64,000 bases of DNA from JAXMHB01 sp046346965 (GCA_046346965.1 JAXMHB010000008.1:132313-196312), one strand, 5' to 3'; positions 46,894 to 56,634 are shown, counted from the stretch's first letter. Program-made: numbers and translations. The notes: generated by a model not told the origin, from the sequence alone.

Positions 46894-47211
46894 ATGCGCT
46901 GGCTGCTGCTGCTGCTGCTCGTTCTGCTGGTCGCACTGCAGTACCAACTGTGGTTCAGCGGCGGCATGAACGATGTCTGGGACTTGGAAAAGTCCCTGCA
47001 GCAGCAGCGTGAGGAAAATGCCCGCTTGCGCGAACGCAATCAGGCTTTGGCCGCCGAGGTGGAAGACCTCAAGAGTGGGCGCGATGCCATTGAGGAGCGC
47101 GCCCGCTCGGAGCTCGGCATGGTCAAACAGGGCGAGCGCCTGATCCAGGTGGCTGAGCCCGAACGCGCCGTCGAGGCGGCCGAGAAGCGCACCGAGGACA
47201 CGCCGCAATGA
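46894..47211 (+). CDS. ftsB: Cell division protein FtsB
   Basis: A 105-residue bitopic inner-membrane protein. It has an N-terminal membrane helix (about residues 3-18) followed by a coiled coil (about 28-65, SLQQQREENARLRERNQAL) and a short acidic tail. It forms the FtsQLB divisome complex. The position between eno and ispD is the classical gammaproteobacterial arrangement. The stop overlaps the ispD start by 4 bp. Confidence 0.93.
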   Translation: MRWLLLLLLVLLVALQYQLWFSGGMNDVWDLEKSLQQQREENARLRERNQALAAEVEDLKSGRDAIEERARSELGMVKQGERLIQVAEPERAVEAAEKRTEDTPQ

Positions 47212-47909
47212 TCTGGGCGGTGGTACCGGCCGCCGGCAGCGGTCGGCGTTTCGGCGGCGAGCGTCCCAAACAATATGCTGACATCCACGGCAAGCCCTTG
47301 ATCGGCTGGACCTTGCAAGCGCTGGCGCAGCATCCGGCGGTGGCCGGCCTGATGGTGGTGCTGGCGGCCGACGACCTCTGGTGGCCGGGCTGGACCGAAC
47401 TGGCCGGCAAGCCGGTGCTGCGTGCCTGCGGCGGCGCTGAACGCGCCGACTCGGTGCTCGCCGGCCTGCGCGCACTGCCGCCAGCGGTCGCCGCGCAGGA
47501 GTTTGTGCTGGTGCACGATGCCGCGCGCCCCTGCGTGCGCGCCGAGGACATCAGTCGCCTGATCGACCTCGCGGGCGCGGCCGAAGGCGGGCTGCTGGCG
47601 ACGCCGCTGCGCGATACGCTCAAACGCGCCGACGCCAGTCCCGGTGCGGGCGCGACGCCGCAGGTGGCGCACACAGTGGCGCGCGAGGGCCTGTGGCGGG
47701 CGCTGACGCCGCAGATGTTCCGGCGCGGCGCGCTGGAGCAGGCGCTGGCGCGCTGGCCGCACCAGTCCGCGCCGCCCACCGACGAGGCGCAGGCAATGGA
47801 AGCCTGCGGAGTGCAGCCGCTGTTGGTCGCGGGCGCCGACGACAACCTCAAGGTCACCACCCCCTCCGACTGGCTGATCGCCAGTCAATTGCTGGGAGCC
47901 AGGCAATGA
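47208..47909 (+). CDS. ispD: 2-C-methyl-D-erythritol 4-phosphate cytidylyltransferase
   Basis: A 233-residue MEP-pathway enzyme that attaches CMP to methylerythritol phosphate. The N-terminal CTP-binding motif is VVPAAGSGRRFGGERPKQY. VLVHDAARPCV and the late ADDNLKVTTPSDW are the other family blocks. It overlaps ftsB and ispF by 4 bp each, giving tight translational coupling. Confidence 0.97.
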   Translation: MIWAVVPAAGSGRRFGGERPKQYADIHGKPLIGWTLQALAQHPAVAGLMVVLAADDLWWPGWTELAGKPVLRACGGAERADSVLAGLRALPPAVAAQEFVLVHDAARPCVRAEDISRLIDLAGAAEGGLLATPLRDTLKRADASPGAGATPQVAHTVAREGLWRALTPQMFRRGALEQALARWPHQSAPPTDEAQAMEACGVQPLLVAGADDNLKVTTPSDWLIASQLLGARQ

Positions 47910-48394
47910 CGACGCGGTGGCCGCGCACCGGCATCGGCTATGACGTGCACGCCTTCGGTCCCGGCGACCACGTGATGCTGGGCGGTGTACGCATCGCCCA
48001 TGACCACGGTCTGATCGCGCATTCCGATGGCGATGTCGCGCTGCACGCGCTGTGCGACGCCCTGCTCGGCGCGCTGGCGCTGGGCGACATCGGCCAGCAC
48101 TTTCCGCCCTCGGACCCGCGCTGGCGCGGCGCCGACAGCCGTGCGCTGCTGCGCCATTGCCACCAGTTGATGACGGCCGAGGGCTATCAACTTGGCAACT
48201 GTGATGTGGTGATCGTGTGCGAGCGCCCGCGCATCGCTGCGCATGCGCCGCTGATGCGCGAGCGCATCGCCACCGATCTGGCCTGCGCGCCGGCGCAGGT
48301 CAGCATCAAAGCCACCACCTCCGAACGCCTCGGCTTCACCGGCCGCGGCGAGGGCATCGCCGCCCAGGCGGTTGTCATGCTGGTGCCGCGATGA
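47906..48394 (+). CDS. ispF: 2-C-methyl-D-erythritol 2,4-cyclodiphosphate synthase
   Basis: A 162-residue trimeric MEP-pathway enzyme. The metal ligands lie in GIGYDVHAF and the His of LIAHSDGDVALHAL. Substrate motifs are DIGQHFPPSD and the C-terminal KATTSERLGFTGRGEG. The length is normal. The stop overlaps the truD start (ATGATG). Confidence 0.97.
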   Translation: MTTRWPRTGIGYDVHAFGPGDHVMLGGVRIAHDHGLIAHSDGDVALHALCDALLGALALGDIGQHFPPSDPRWRGADSRALLRHCHQLMTAEGYQLGNCDVVIVCERPRIAAHAPLMRERIATDLACAPAQVSIKATTSERLGFTGRGEGIAAQAVVMLVPR

Positions 48395-49419
48395 TGCTGG
48401 CCTACGCCCACGGCGGTCCGGCGCTGCGTGGCGTCCTCAAGCAGCAGCCGGAAGATTTCATCGTCGAGGAGACGCTGGGTTTCGCAGCCGATGGCCAGGG
48501 CGAGCACGATCTGCTGCAGATCGAGAAGCGCGACGCCAACACCGAATGGGTCGCGCGCACGCTGGCGCGGCATGCCAAGGTGCCCTTGCTCGCGGTCGGC
48601 TATGCCGGCCTCAAGGATCGCCACGGGGTGACCCGCCAGTACTTCACCGTGCAACTGCCCGGACGCCAGGTGGACTGGTCCACTTATGCCGCGCCGGGTG
48701 TGCGCGTGCTTGAGGTGGCGCGGCACTCGCGCAAGCTCAAGCGCGGCGGCCTGACCGGCAATCGCTTCGTGCTGGTGCTGCGGCACCTGGTCGGCGATCC
48801 GACATTGGCCGAGGCGCGGCTGCGCGTGCTGGCTGCTGCCGGCGCGCCCAACTATTTCGGCACGCAACGATTCGGCCGCGAGGGCGGCAATCTGGCGCTG
48901 GCGCGCCAACTGCACGCCGGCGCCACGCTGGGGCGCAGCGAGCGCAGCTTTGCGCTGTCGGCCGCCCGCAGCGCGCTATTCAACGCAATGCTGCATCGAC
49001 GCGTGCTGGACGGCAGCTGGAACCAGCCCATCGACGGCGATTTGATGAATCTCGCCGGCAAACGCGCCTGGTTCGGGCCAATCGCCGTCGATCCTGTGCT
49101 GCAGCAGCGCTGCGCCGAGCACGACATCCACCCGACCGGCGCCTTGTGGGGCGGCGGCGAGCTGCCCAGCGCCGGCGCCTGCGCCGCCCTGGAGCAGGCG
49201 GTAGCCGCCAGCGAGACCGTGTACGCCGAGTTGCTGGTCAGCACCGGCCTCGAACAGGAGCGCCGCGCCTTGCGTGTGTGCGCCGATGCGCTGCACTGGC
49301 GGTGGCTGGCGGCGGACACGCTGGAGCTCGCCTTTGCCCTGCCGGCGGGCGCTTACGCCACCAGTTTCGTGCGCGAACTGATCGACTGGGCCGAGCCCGA
49401 GGGCGTGCTCGACGAGTAG
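48391..49419 (+). CDS. truD: tRNA pseudouridine(13) synthase
   Basis: A 342-residue enzyme. The conserved N-terminal block QQPEDFIVEETLGF precedes the catalytic motif GYAGLKDRHGVTRQ, with D76 as the nucleophile. GAPNYFGTQRFGR and the insertion domain follow, then NQPIDGDLM. The start is at 48391, overlapping ispF; the longer frame to 48217 is overlap with ispF. It is the last gene of the pyrG-truD run. Confidence 0.96.
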   Translation: MMLAYAHGGPALRGVLKQQPEDFIVEETLGFAADGQGEHDLLQIEKRDANTEWVARTLARHAKVPLLAVGYAGLKDRHGVTRQYFTVQLPGRQVDWSTYAAPGVRVLEVARHSRKLKRGGLTGNRFVLVLRHLVGDPTLAEARLRVLAAAGAPNYFGTQRFGREGGNLALARQLHAGATLGRSERSFALSAARSALFNAMLHRRVLDGSWNQPIDGDLMNLAGKRAWFGPIAVDPVLQQRCAEHDIHPTGALWGGGELPSAGACAALEQAVAASETVYAELLVSTGLEQERRALRVCADALHWRWLAADTLELAFALPAGAYATSFVRELIDWAEPEGVLDE

Positions 49420-49513
49420 GCGCAGGAACGAAAAGCGCTGGCGTCGACCCCGTCGACTGAGCGAGCATGCGCGCCATCACGCGGCGCTCACACCTGCCGC
49501 TCCGGAGTAGGCC

Positions 49514-50140
49514 ATGTTTTCGCTGCAAACCATCTTTGGCAAAGGCGATCGTTTCTTCTCGCTGCTGGAATCCAGCGCCGGCGCGGCGCTCGACAGCACG
49601 CGCGCGCTGTTGGCGCTGGTGGAGCGACGCGCCAACCAGCCCTCGCTGGAGGAGTTCCGCCTGGCGCGCGAGCGTGAGCGTCAGGTCGCCGATGCGATCC
49701 GCACCGAACTCGTGCACACCTTCGTGACGGCGCTCGAACGCGAGGACATCGAATCGCTCGGCAATGCGCTGTATCGCATCCCGAAGACGGTGGAGAAGTT
49801 CGCCGAACGCTACGCGCTGGCCGGCGAGCGCATCCACGGCGTCGATTTCGTGCAGCGCGCGCGCATGCTGGTCGACGCCGCCGAGGTGGTGGTCAAGATG
49901 GTCAGCGAGCTGCGCAAGATGCAGCTGGAGTCGATGAAGAGCTTGTCGGACCGGCTGCGCGCCATCGAAGTCGAGGCCGATCGGCTGATGCTGGAGTTGT
50001 ATCGCGAGCTGTATGCGGGCAAGTACGACCCGATCCAGACCTTCATGGTGCACGACTTCTACGAGATTCTGGAAAAAGCCATCGACCGTTGCCGCGAGGC
50101 CGGCGTGGTGGCGTATCAGATCGTCCTGAAAAACAGCTGA
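49514..50140 (+). CDS. DUF47 / PhoU-like Pit accessory protein
   Basis: A 208-residue all-helical protein of the DUF47 family, typically encoded next to Pit transporters and thought to modulate phosphate uptake. It has no signal peptide. Conserved acidic helices resembling PhoU metal sites are present (EREDIESLGNALYRIPKTVEKF). GGAG lies 6 bases before ATG 49514. The pit gene follows after 11 bp, clearly one operon. Confidence 0.9.
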   Translation: MFSLQTIFGKGDRFFSLLESSAGAALDSTRALLALVERRANQPSLEEFRLARERERQVADAIRTELVHTFVTALEREDIESLGNALYRIPKTVEKFAERYALAGERIHGVDFVQRARMLVDAAEVVVKMVSELRKMQLESMKSLSDRLRAIEVEADRLMLELYRELYAGKYDPIQTFMVHDFYEILEKAIDRCREAGVVAYQIVLKNS

Positions 50141-50151
50141 GAGCGACAGCC

Positions 50152-51258
50152 ATGGCGCTCACCCTGTTGCTGCTGTTGATCCTGACGGCGCTGATTTTTG
50201 AGTTCATCAACGGTTTTCACGACACCGCCAACTCGATCGCCACGGTGGTGGCCACCAAGGTGCTGACCCCGGCGCAGGCGGTGTTGATGGCGGCCGGGAT
50301 GAATTTGATCGGCGCGCTGGCGGGCGAGGCCGTGGCGAAGACCATCTCCAGCGGCCTGATCGATTCCGGCGTGGTCACCGTCACCTCGGGCGTGTTGCTG
50401 TGCGCGCTGACGGCGGCGATCGTGTGGAATCTGATCACCTGGTGGTGGGGCCTGCCGTCGAGTTCCAGTCACGCGCTGATCGGCGGCCTGTGCGGTGCCG
50501 CGGTCGGCGCGGCGCACGGCAATCTGCAGGCGCTGATCTGGGCACAGCCCGCGGAGCCCTGGTACAAGGGTGGCGGCCTGCTGTTCAAGGTGGTCGTCCC
50601 GATGGTGCTGTCGCCAGTGGCCGGCTTTGTGCTCGGCGTGGCAATCATTGCATTGCTGTTCGCGATCGTCGCCGGCATGGCCCGCGCCGGTGGCTGGCTC
50701 GGCCGTTTGGCACGGCCACGCTGGGTCAACGGCTTCTTTGGCAAAGCCCAGCTGGCCTCCGCTGCCTACATGGGCTACGCCCACGGCCTGAACGACGCGC
50801 AAAAGACCATGGGCATCATTGCGCTGGCACTGGTCGGCGCGCAGTCGGTCGGCACGCTCGACGATCTGCCGCCTTTCCTGAGCTTCCTGCACCCGACGCC
50901 GGGCGGCAGCGGCATCGACACCTGGATCAAGATCACCTGCGCGCTGGTGATGGCAGCCGGGACCGCGATGGGCGGCTGGCGCATCATCAAGACCCTCGGC
51001 CACAAAATGGTCAAGCTGCACCCGATCCACGGCTTCGCCGCGGAGACGGCGTCGGCGACCATCCTGTCCACCGCGGCCGCGATGGGCATGCCAGTGTCCA
51101 CCACCCACAGCATTTCCACCGCGATCATGGGCGTCGGCTTTGCCAAACGCGCCAATGCGCTGCGCTGGAACGTGGTGGAACGCATCATCTGGGCCTGGAT
51201 TTTCACCATCCCGGTGACCGGTGGCATCGCTTACTTGATGGTGCTGGCGACGCGCTGA
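50152..51258 (+). CDS. pit: Low-affinity inorganic phosphate transporter (Pit family)
   Basis: A 368-residue polytopic membrane protein with about ten hydrophobic segments. Both inverted-repeat signatures are present: FINGFHDTANSIATVV near the N-terminus and GYAHGLNDAQKTMGIIA in the second half, plus PVSTTHSIS. It probably symports metal-phosphate with protons at the inner membrane. It is the second gene of the DUF47-pit operon. Confidence 0.94.
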   Translation: MALTLLLLLILTALIFEFINGFHDTANSIATVVATKVLTPAQAVLMAAGMNLIGALAGEAVAKTISSGLIDSGVVTVTSGVLLCALTAAIVWNLITWWWGLPSSSSHALIGGLCGAAVGAAHGNLQALIWAQPAEPWYKGGGLLFKVVVPMVLSPVAGFVLGVAIIALLFAIVAGMARAGGWLGRLARPRWVNGFFGKAQLASAAYMGYAHGLNDAQKTMGIIALALVGAQSVGTLDDLPPFLSFLHPTPGGSGIDTWIKITCALVMAAGTAMGGWRIIKTLGHKMVKLHPIHGFAAETASATILSTAAAMGMPVSTTHSISTAIMGVGFAKRANALRWNVVERIIWAWIFTIPVTGGIAYLMVLATR

Positions 51259-51303
51259 TCGCCGATACTCCGCGTTCTTTATCGACCGCCAGGAAAGACA
51301 GCC

Positions 51304-52236
51304 ATGGGCGTTCCCACCCTAGACATCCGCCGCTACGACACCGACCGCGCCGCCTTCGTGGCGGAGTTGGGCAAGGCCTACCGCGAGTACGGTTTTTGCT
51401 GCATCAGTGGCCACGGCATCCCGCAGACGCTGATCGATGGCGCCTACGACGCCTTCAAGCGCTTCTTCGCGCTGCCGGACGCCGTCAAGCGCCGCTACCA
51501 CGTGCAGGGCGGCGGCGGCGCACGCGGCTACACGCCCTTCATGGTGGAAACGGCCAAAGATTCCAAGTACCCGGATCTCAAGGAGTTCTGGCACATCGGC
51601 CGGGAGATTCCGCGCGACTCGATCTACGCCGAGGTGATGCCGGAAAACCTGTGGCCCGAGGAAGTGCCGGAGTTCCGCGAGCTCGGCTACGGGCTGTACA
51701 CCGCGCTCGATCAGCTCGGCACGCGCGTGCTGCGCGCGCTGGCGCTGCACATCGACCTGCCGGAGCACTACTTCGACGACAAGACCAATGTCGGCAACTC
51801 GATCCTGCGGCCAATCCACTATCCGCCGATTACCCAGGCCGACGTGCCCAATGTGCGCGCCGGGGCACATGAAGACATCAATTTCATCACGCTGCTGGTG
51901 GGCGCCAGCGCCGAAGGCCTGCAGGTGCTGACGCGCCAGGGCGAGTGGTTGCCGATCACCACGCAGGGTGACGCGATCGTGGTCAATATCGGCGACATGC
52001 TGCAGCGCCTGACCAACCATGTGTATCCCTCGACCACTCACCGCGTGGTCAACCCGCCGGGTGCGCAAGCGCGCGAGCCGCGCTTCTCGGTGCCCTACTT
52101 CCTGCACCCCAATCCCGATTTTCTGATCGATGTGCTGCCGGGCTGCATCAGCGCGGAGAATCCCTCGCGCTATCCGACGCCGATCACCTCGCACGAGTAT
52201 TTGCTGGAGCGGCTGCGCGAGATCAAGCTGATCTGA
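51304..52236 (+). CDS. Isopenicillin N synthase-like 2OG-Fe(II) oxygenase
   Basis: A 310-residue soluble enzyme with the IPNS/ACC oxidase fold. The N-terminal block YGFCCISGHGIPQ is typical. The facial triad is AHEDINFITLL (His and Asp) and TTHRVVNPP (His), with the 2-oxoglutarate Arg-Ser pair in PRFSVPYF. AGGAAAG precedes ATG 51304, 45 bp after pit. The substrate cannot be predicted. A perfect palindromic hairpin follows. Confidence 0.9.
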   Translation: MGVPTLDIRRYDTDRAAFVAELGKAYREYGFCCISGHGIPQTLIDGAYDAFKRFFALPDAVKRRYHVQGGGGARGYTPFMVETAKDSKYPDLKEFWHIGREIPRDSIYAEVMPENLWPEEVPEFRELGYGLYTALDQLGTRVLRALALHIDLPEHYFDDKTNVGNSILRPIHYPPITQADVPNVRAGAHEDINFITLLVGASAEGLQVLTRQGEWLPITTQGDAIVVNIGDMLQRLTNHVYPSTTHRVVNPPGAQAREPRFSVPYFLHPNPDFLIDVLPGCISAENPSRYPTPITSHEYLLERLREIKLI

Positions 52237-52246
52237 GCAGCGCAGG

Positions 52247-52272
52247 ACACCCGGCGCCGCGGCGCCGGGTGT
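52247..52272. terminator. Perfect 26-bp palindrome between convergent genes
   Basis: ACACCCGGCGCC-GC-GGCGCCGGGTGT is a perfect palindrome 10 bp after the oxygenase stop and 6 bp before the end of the opposing gene. It is a likely bidirectional terminator, though without a T-run. Confidence 0.7.
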
Positions 52273-52278
52273 ACGCAC

Positions 52279-53637
52279 TCAGGGCTTCTTGTCGGAACCG
52301 TCGCCGCGCAACTTCGCCATCATGGCGCGCACGCGCAAGCGGAACAGCGCGGCCTCGCGTTCCTTCACGTCCTCGCTGCTTTCCGCCGTCGCAGCGGCTG
52401 GCGCTGCTGCGACGGGCGCCGGACTGGCCGTGACCGGCGCCGGCGCTGCCGCCGCAGGCCGTGCGGGCTGCGCTGGCGCTGCTGGCGGCGGCGTCACCCG
52501 CGGCGGCGCCGCCACAGCCGGGCGCGGCGCGACGGGCACTGCGGCAGCAGGCACCTGCGGCGCCGCAACGACCGGCGCTTTGGGAGGCGCGGGTGTCGTC
52601 GGCAGTGCTGCGGGCGTTGCCACAGGTGCAGCGGCGGGGGCCTGCGCGTCTGGCGTGACGACCAGTTTGGACAGATCGCGCGGCTTGAAGAAGCCACTGT
52701 CCTCCAACTCATCGGCCATCGCCGCGATACCGAGCTTGCTCTCGTCGATTTGAATCACGCCACCGTCCATCTGAACCGGCGGCGGCGGCACGTTGCCCTG
52801 TACCTGGAAGCGTGACAGTTCGGCGGCCAGATCCGCGTCGAGCACCGCGGGCTTGGCCGGCGCGGGCGTTTCTGCGCGCGGTGCGGGCGCTGCCGGCGCC
52901 GGTGCGACCGGCTCTGTGCGCGTCTGCGCCGTCTCCGGTTCGCGCCCGAGCTTCTGGCGCAACTCGCCGGTCACCTCTTCGGTGAACAAGGAGTCGTCCT
53001 CGCGCACCAGAAAGCGCGCCAGTTTGTCGAACAGCGAATCGTTGATCTGCTCCCAGGGCAGCTGTCGGCGACTGGTGCCCAGCCAACTGGCGTTGTTGAA
53101 GCTCATGCGCAGGATCGGATCTTCGGCCGAAATCTGCGCCTGCAGGCTGGCCTTGATGTAGCCGCGGGCATGGAAGGTGGCGACCATGATCTCGCCCTGC
53201 GGCGTGCGCTTTTCTTCCTTGATGCCGCCCAGATTGTTGTGCCGGAACACGCTGATCAGCGTCTTCACCTTGGTGACGTTGTCGGCGCGCACCACCGGCG
53301 TACGCTCGGGGTCCACGCGCAGCGTCCAGGTCATGTTGATGACGAAAGCCCGATGGCGGCGCTCGTGGTCGATCTTGTAGTCCCAATACGGCTGGGCCGC
53401 GAGATCGCCATAGCCCTGGATCGGCATCTTGACGACGATGGCGGGCTTCACTTCCATCAGCGTCGCCACCAGACCCTCGAGGTAGCGGGTCAGCTCCAGC
53501 ATCCGCGGTTCGATCTGCTGCTTGTAGATCGAATCGCGCTGATCGCGCTCGCGCTGCGCCATCTCGGCCTGCGCACGCTGCTGATCTGCTTCGCGTTTTA
53601 GGCGTTCGAGGAAGGACACAGCGGACTGGGTCACCAT
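52279..53637 (-). CDS. Unknown protein with folded N-terminal domain and Ala/Pro-rich tail
   Basis: A 452-residue protein I do not recognise. Residues 1-45 are highly charged and coiled-coil-like (FLERLKREADQQRAQAEMAQ). About 45-235 looks folded (QPYWDYKIDHERRHRAFV, FRHNNLGGIKEEKRTP, MSFNNASWLG). About 235-430 is low-complexity Ala/Pro/Val with short conserved-looking islands (GGVIQIDESKLGIAAM and SGFFKPRDLSKLVV). The basic end is LRVRAMMAKLRGDGSDKKP. There is no signal or membrane segment. ATG 53637 and GTG 53634 are both possible starts; no clear ribosome site is visible. Confidence 0.75.
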   Translation of the reverse strand: MVTQSAVSFLERLKREADQQRAQAEMAQRERDQRDSIYKQQIEPRMLELTRYLEGLVATLMEVKPAIVVKMPIQGYGDLAAQPYWDYKIDHERRHRAFVINMTWTLRVDPERTPVVRADNVTKVKTLISVFRHNNLGGIKEEKRTPQGEIMVATFHARGYIKASLQAQISAEDPILRMSFNNASWLGTSRRQLPWEQINDSLFDKLARFLVREDDSLFTEEVTGELRQKLGREPETAQTRTEPVAPAPAAPAPRAETPAPAKPAVLDADLAAELSRFQVQGNVPPPPVQMDGGVIQIDESKLGIAAMADELEDSGFFKPRDLSKLVVTPDAQAPAAAPVATPAALPTTPAPPKAPVVAAPQVPAAAVPVAPRPAVAAPPRVTPPPAAPAQPARPAAAAPAPVTASPAPVAAAPAAATAESSEDVKEREAALFRLRVRAMMAKLRGDGSDKKP

Positions 53638-53787
53638 GGGCGGGGTATTCGCGATGATACCGACAGGTGCGGGGATCGAAACAAGCGCTGAAACGTAATT
53701 CCTCTGCGTCGCATCGGCCTGCGGTGTGACTCACGCAGCGCGGCATCCTTGCGTATGCTTCCGGCTGGTTTCCATCACGCTCCGGCC

Positions 53788-54543
53788 ATGACCGCTACCG
53801 AGTTGCGCATCATTCTGATCGTCCTAGGACTGCTGATACTGGGTGCGATCTACTGGCTCGGTCGCGGCAGTGCCCGCCGCAGCGACCCGCAGGCGCGAGT
53901 GCAGGGCGGCCGCCGCGAACCCGTGCTCGGCGAGGACGATCCCGACGGCTTCAGTGCGCTCAGCGATACGCCGTGGCACAACGCGGTAGACGTGGACCAG
54001 CTGCCGCCGTTGGATATCGACGGGCTGAGCGAGCGCGAGGAGCGTCGCGACAGCAGCACGGCGAGCGCAAGCAAGGTGGGCCAGCGCGAGGCGACGCCGC
54101 ACGATCGCATTGTCAGCCTGTACGTCGTGGCGCAGGATGGATACACCCTGCACGGCCCCGAACTCGTGGTCGCCGCCGAGAAGGCTGGTCTGCTGCATGG
54201 CGACCTCGGCATTTTCCATCGGCTGGTGGACAGCAAGCCCGAGCTGGGACCGATTTTCAGCATGGCCAATATGGTGCGGCCGGGCAATTTTGATCTGGGA
54301 CAGATCGATCAGTTCACCACCCCAGGCGTCGTGTTGTTCATGACGCTGCCGGGACCAATGTCGGCCCTGGATGCCTGGGACACCATGCTGCCGGCCGCGC
54401 AGCGCTTCTCCGATCTGCTCGGCGCGCAGTTGCTGGACGACCAGCGCTCGCCGCTGGGCCGTCAGCGTATCGCGGCGCTGCGTGATGAACTGCGCGCCTA
54501 CGACCGCAAGCGCGAGCAGCTGCAGATCAAGCCGGGCTGGTAA
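53788..54543 (+). CDS. zipA: Cell division protein ZipA
   Basis: A 251-residue protein with an N-terminal membrane anchor (about residues 5-24, ELRIILIVLGLLILGAIYWL), a charged, probably disordered linker (30-115), and the C-terminal FtsZ-binding domain (about 118-245). The latter has IVSLYVVAQDGYTLHGPEL, GIFHRLVD and FTTPGVVLFMTLPGP. It tethers the Z-ring to the inner membrane. The ligA start 3 bp downstream is the classical zipA-ligA pair. ATG 53788 is chosen over 53749 because the anchor starts directly after it. Confidence 0.92.
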   Translation: MTATELRIILIVLGLLILGAIYWLGRGSARRSDPQARVQGGRREPVLGEDDPDGFSALSDTPWHNAVDVDQLPPLDIDGLSEREERRDSSTASASKVGQREATPHDRIVSLYVVAQDGYTLHGPELVVAAEKAGLLHGDLGIFHRLVDSKPELGPIFSMANMVRPGNFDLGQIDQFTTPGVVLFMTLPGPMSALDAWDTMLPAAQRFSDLLGAQLLDDQRSPLGRQRIAALRDELRAYDRKREQLQIKPGW

Positions 54544-54546
54544 GGC

Positions 54547-56634
54547 ATGAGCACGGTCGCCGAGCGCATCGCCGAACTGCGCGCGGAAATCCGCGCCCAT
54601 GACTATCGCTACCATGTGCTGGATGCGCCCAGCATCCCGGACGCCGCGTACGACCAGCTGTTTCACGAGCTGCGCCGCCTGGAACAGGCGCACCCGGAGC
54701 TGCTGACGGCGGATTCACCGACGCAGCGGGTGGGCGCCACCCCGGTCAGCGATCTGGTCAAGGTGCAGCATGCGGTGCCGATGCTCTCACTCGGCAATGC
54801 CTTCTCCAGCGCCGACGTGCAGGACTTCGTCGGCCGCATCGAGCAACTGCTGGGCCGCAGCGATATCGAGTTCTCGGTGGAGCCCAAGTTCGACGGGCTG
54901 GCGCTCAGCTTGCGCTATGAGGACGGCCTGCTGGTGCGGGCAGCCACGCGCGGCGACGGCAGCATCGGCGAGGACGTGACCCACACGATCCGCACCATTA
55001 AGTCCATACCGCTGCGCCTGAACGGGGCGCCGCCTGCGGTGCTGGAGGTGCGCGGCGAGGTTTACATGCCGCGCGCCGGCTTCCATGCCTACAACCGCCG
55101 CGCACGCGAACGCGGCGAGAAGGAACTGGTGAATCCGCGCAACGCCGCCGCTGGCAGCGTGCGGCAGCTGGATCCGCGCGCCGCCGCCGAGCGGCCCTTG
55201 TCCTTCTTTGCCTACGGCCTGGGCGAACTCAGCGATGGCCCGCTGGCAGATCGCCACTCGGGCATCCTGGCGCGGCTGCGCGAGCTCGGATTTCCCATCT
55301 GCCCGCTGGTCGACCGCGCCAGCGGCGCCCAGGGCTGCCTGGCGTATTTCGACCGCATCGGCAGCCTGCGCCCTACCCTGCCCTACGACATCGACGGCGT
55401 GGTCTACAAAGTCGATCGGCTGGACTGGCAGGCGGAGCTCGGTTTCGTGTCGAGGGCGCCGCGCTGGGCCATCGCCCACAAATATCCGGCGGAAGAGGCA
55501 CTGACGCGGCTGTTGGCCATCGATCTGCAGGTCGGGCGCACCGGCGCGGTGACGCCGGTCGCGCGTCTGGAGCCGGTGTTCGTCGGTGGCGTCACCGTCG
55601 CCAATGCGACCTTGCACAACTTCGACGAGGTCGCGCGCAAGGATCTGCGACCGGGCGACACGGTGATCGTGCGCCGCGCCGGCGACGTGATTCCGGAAGT
55701 GGTCGCGCCGGTGCTGGAGCGCCGACCACCCGAGGCGCAGCCGGTCAGTCCCCCGGCGCACTGCCCGGAATGCGGCTCCGCGGTGGTGCGCGTCGAGGAT
55801 GAAGCAGTGGTGCGCTGCACCGGCGGCCTGATCTGCCCGGCCCAGCGCAAAGAGGCACTGCGCTTCTTCGCGTCGCGCCGGGTGATGAACATCGAAGGGT
55901 TGGGCGAAAAAGCCGTCGAACAACTGGTCGACACCGGTCTGGCGCACTCGATTGCGGACCTCTACCGCATCGATCTGGCGACCTGGTCGACGCTGGACCG
56001 CATGGGTGAGCGCTCCGCCACCAAGTTGATGGCGGAGCTGGAGAAGAGCAAGTCGACGACGCTGGAGCGTTTTTTGTATGCCCTTGGGATTCGCGACGTC
56101 GGCGAGTCCACGGCCAAGGCGTTGGCACGGCACTTCGGCAGCCTGGACCGGATCATCGACGCCAGTCTGCGGCTGACACCGTACTTCGCCGAGCCGCAGG
56201 CGCTGCAATCGCGCGAACTACGCAAAGCACTCGGCAACGAGGCGCTGATGGCGGTCCCGGACATCGGCCCAGTGGTAGCCGAGCGGCTGTGGAGCTTCTT
56301 CAGCGATGCGCGCAACCGCGAGGTCATCGAGGCGCTGCGCCAGGCCGGCGTGCACTGGGAAGAGCGCGATCCCGCCACGGCGAGCGCCGGTCCGCTGCAG
56401 GGTCAGACCGTCGTGCTGACCGGCACGCTGGCGAGCATGGGGCGCGACGCCGCTGGCGCACGGCTGGAGGCATTGGGCGCCAAGGTGGCCGGCAGCGTGT
56501 CGCGCAAAACCAGCTTCGTCGTGGCGGGCAGCGATGCCGGCTCGAAGTTGAGCAAGGCGCAGGAACTCGGCGTGCCGGTGCTCGATGAGGATGCGCTGCG
56601 GGCGCTGTTGGCGCAGCACGAACATGCGCCTTGA
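54547..56634 (+). CDS. ligA: NAD+-dependent DNA ligase
   Basis: A 695-residue ligase. An Ia domain precedes the adenylation site EPKFDG with K114. The OB-fold is followed by a Cys4 zinc finger (CPECGS and CTGGLICPAQ), HhH repeats and a C-terminal BRCT domain (about 615-690, VVLTGTLASMGRDAAGARLE). The length is at the upper end of the family range. Its stop overlaps the epmA start. Confidence 0.98.
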   Translation: MSTVAERIAELRAEIRAHDYRYHVLDAPSIPDAAYDQLFHELRRLEQAHPELLTADSPTQRVGATPVSDLVKVQHAVPMLSLGNAFSSADVQDFVGRIEQLLGRSDIEFSVEPKFDGLALSLRYEDGLLVRAATRGDGSIGEDVTHTIRTIKSIPLRLNGAPPAVLEVRGEVYMPRAGFHAYNRRARERGEKELVNPRNAAAGSVRQLDPRAAAERPLSFFAYGLGELSDGPLADRHSGILARLRELGFPICPLVDRASGAQGCLAYFDRIGSLRPTLPYDIDGVVYKVDRLDWQAELGFVSRAPRWAIAHKYPAEEALTRLLAIDLQVGRTGAVTPVARLEPVFVGGVTVANATLHNFDEVARKDLRPGDTVIVRRAGDVIPEVVAPVLERRPPEAQPVSPPAHCPECGSAVVRVEDEAVVRCTGGLICPAQRKEALRFFASRRVMNIEGLGEKAVEQLVDTGLAHSIADLYRIDLATWSTLDRMGERSATKLMAELEKSKSTTLERFLYALGIRDVGESTAKALARHFGSLDRIIDASLRLTPYFAEPQALQSRELRKALGNEALMAVPDIGPVVAERLWSFFSDARNREVIEALRQAGVHWEERDPATASAGPLQGQTVVLTGTLASMGRDAAGARLEALGAKVAGSVSRKTSFVVAGSDAGSKLSKAQELGVPVLDEDALRALLAQHEHAP

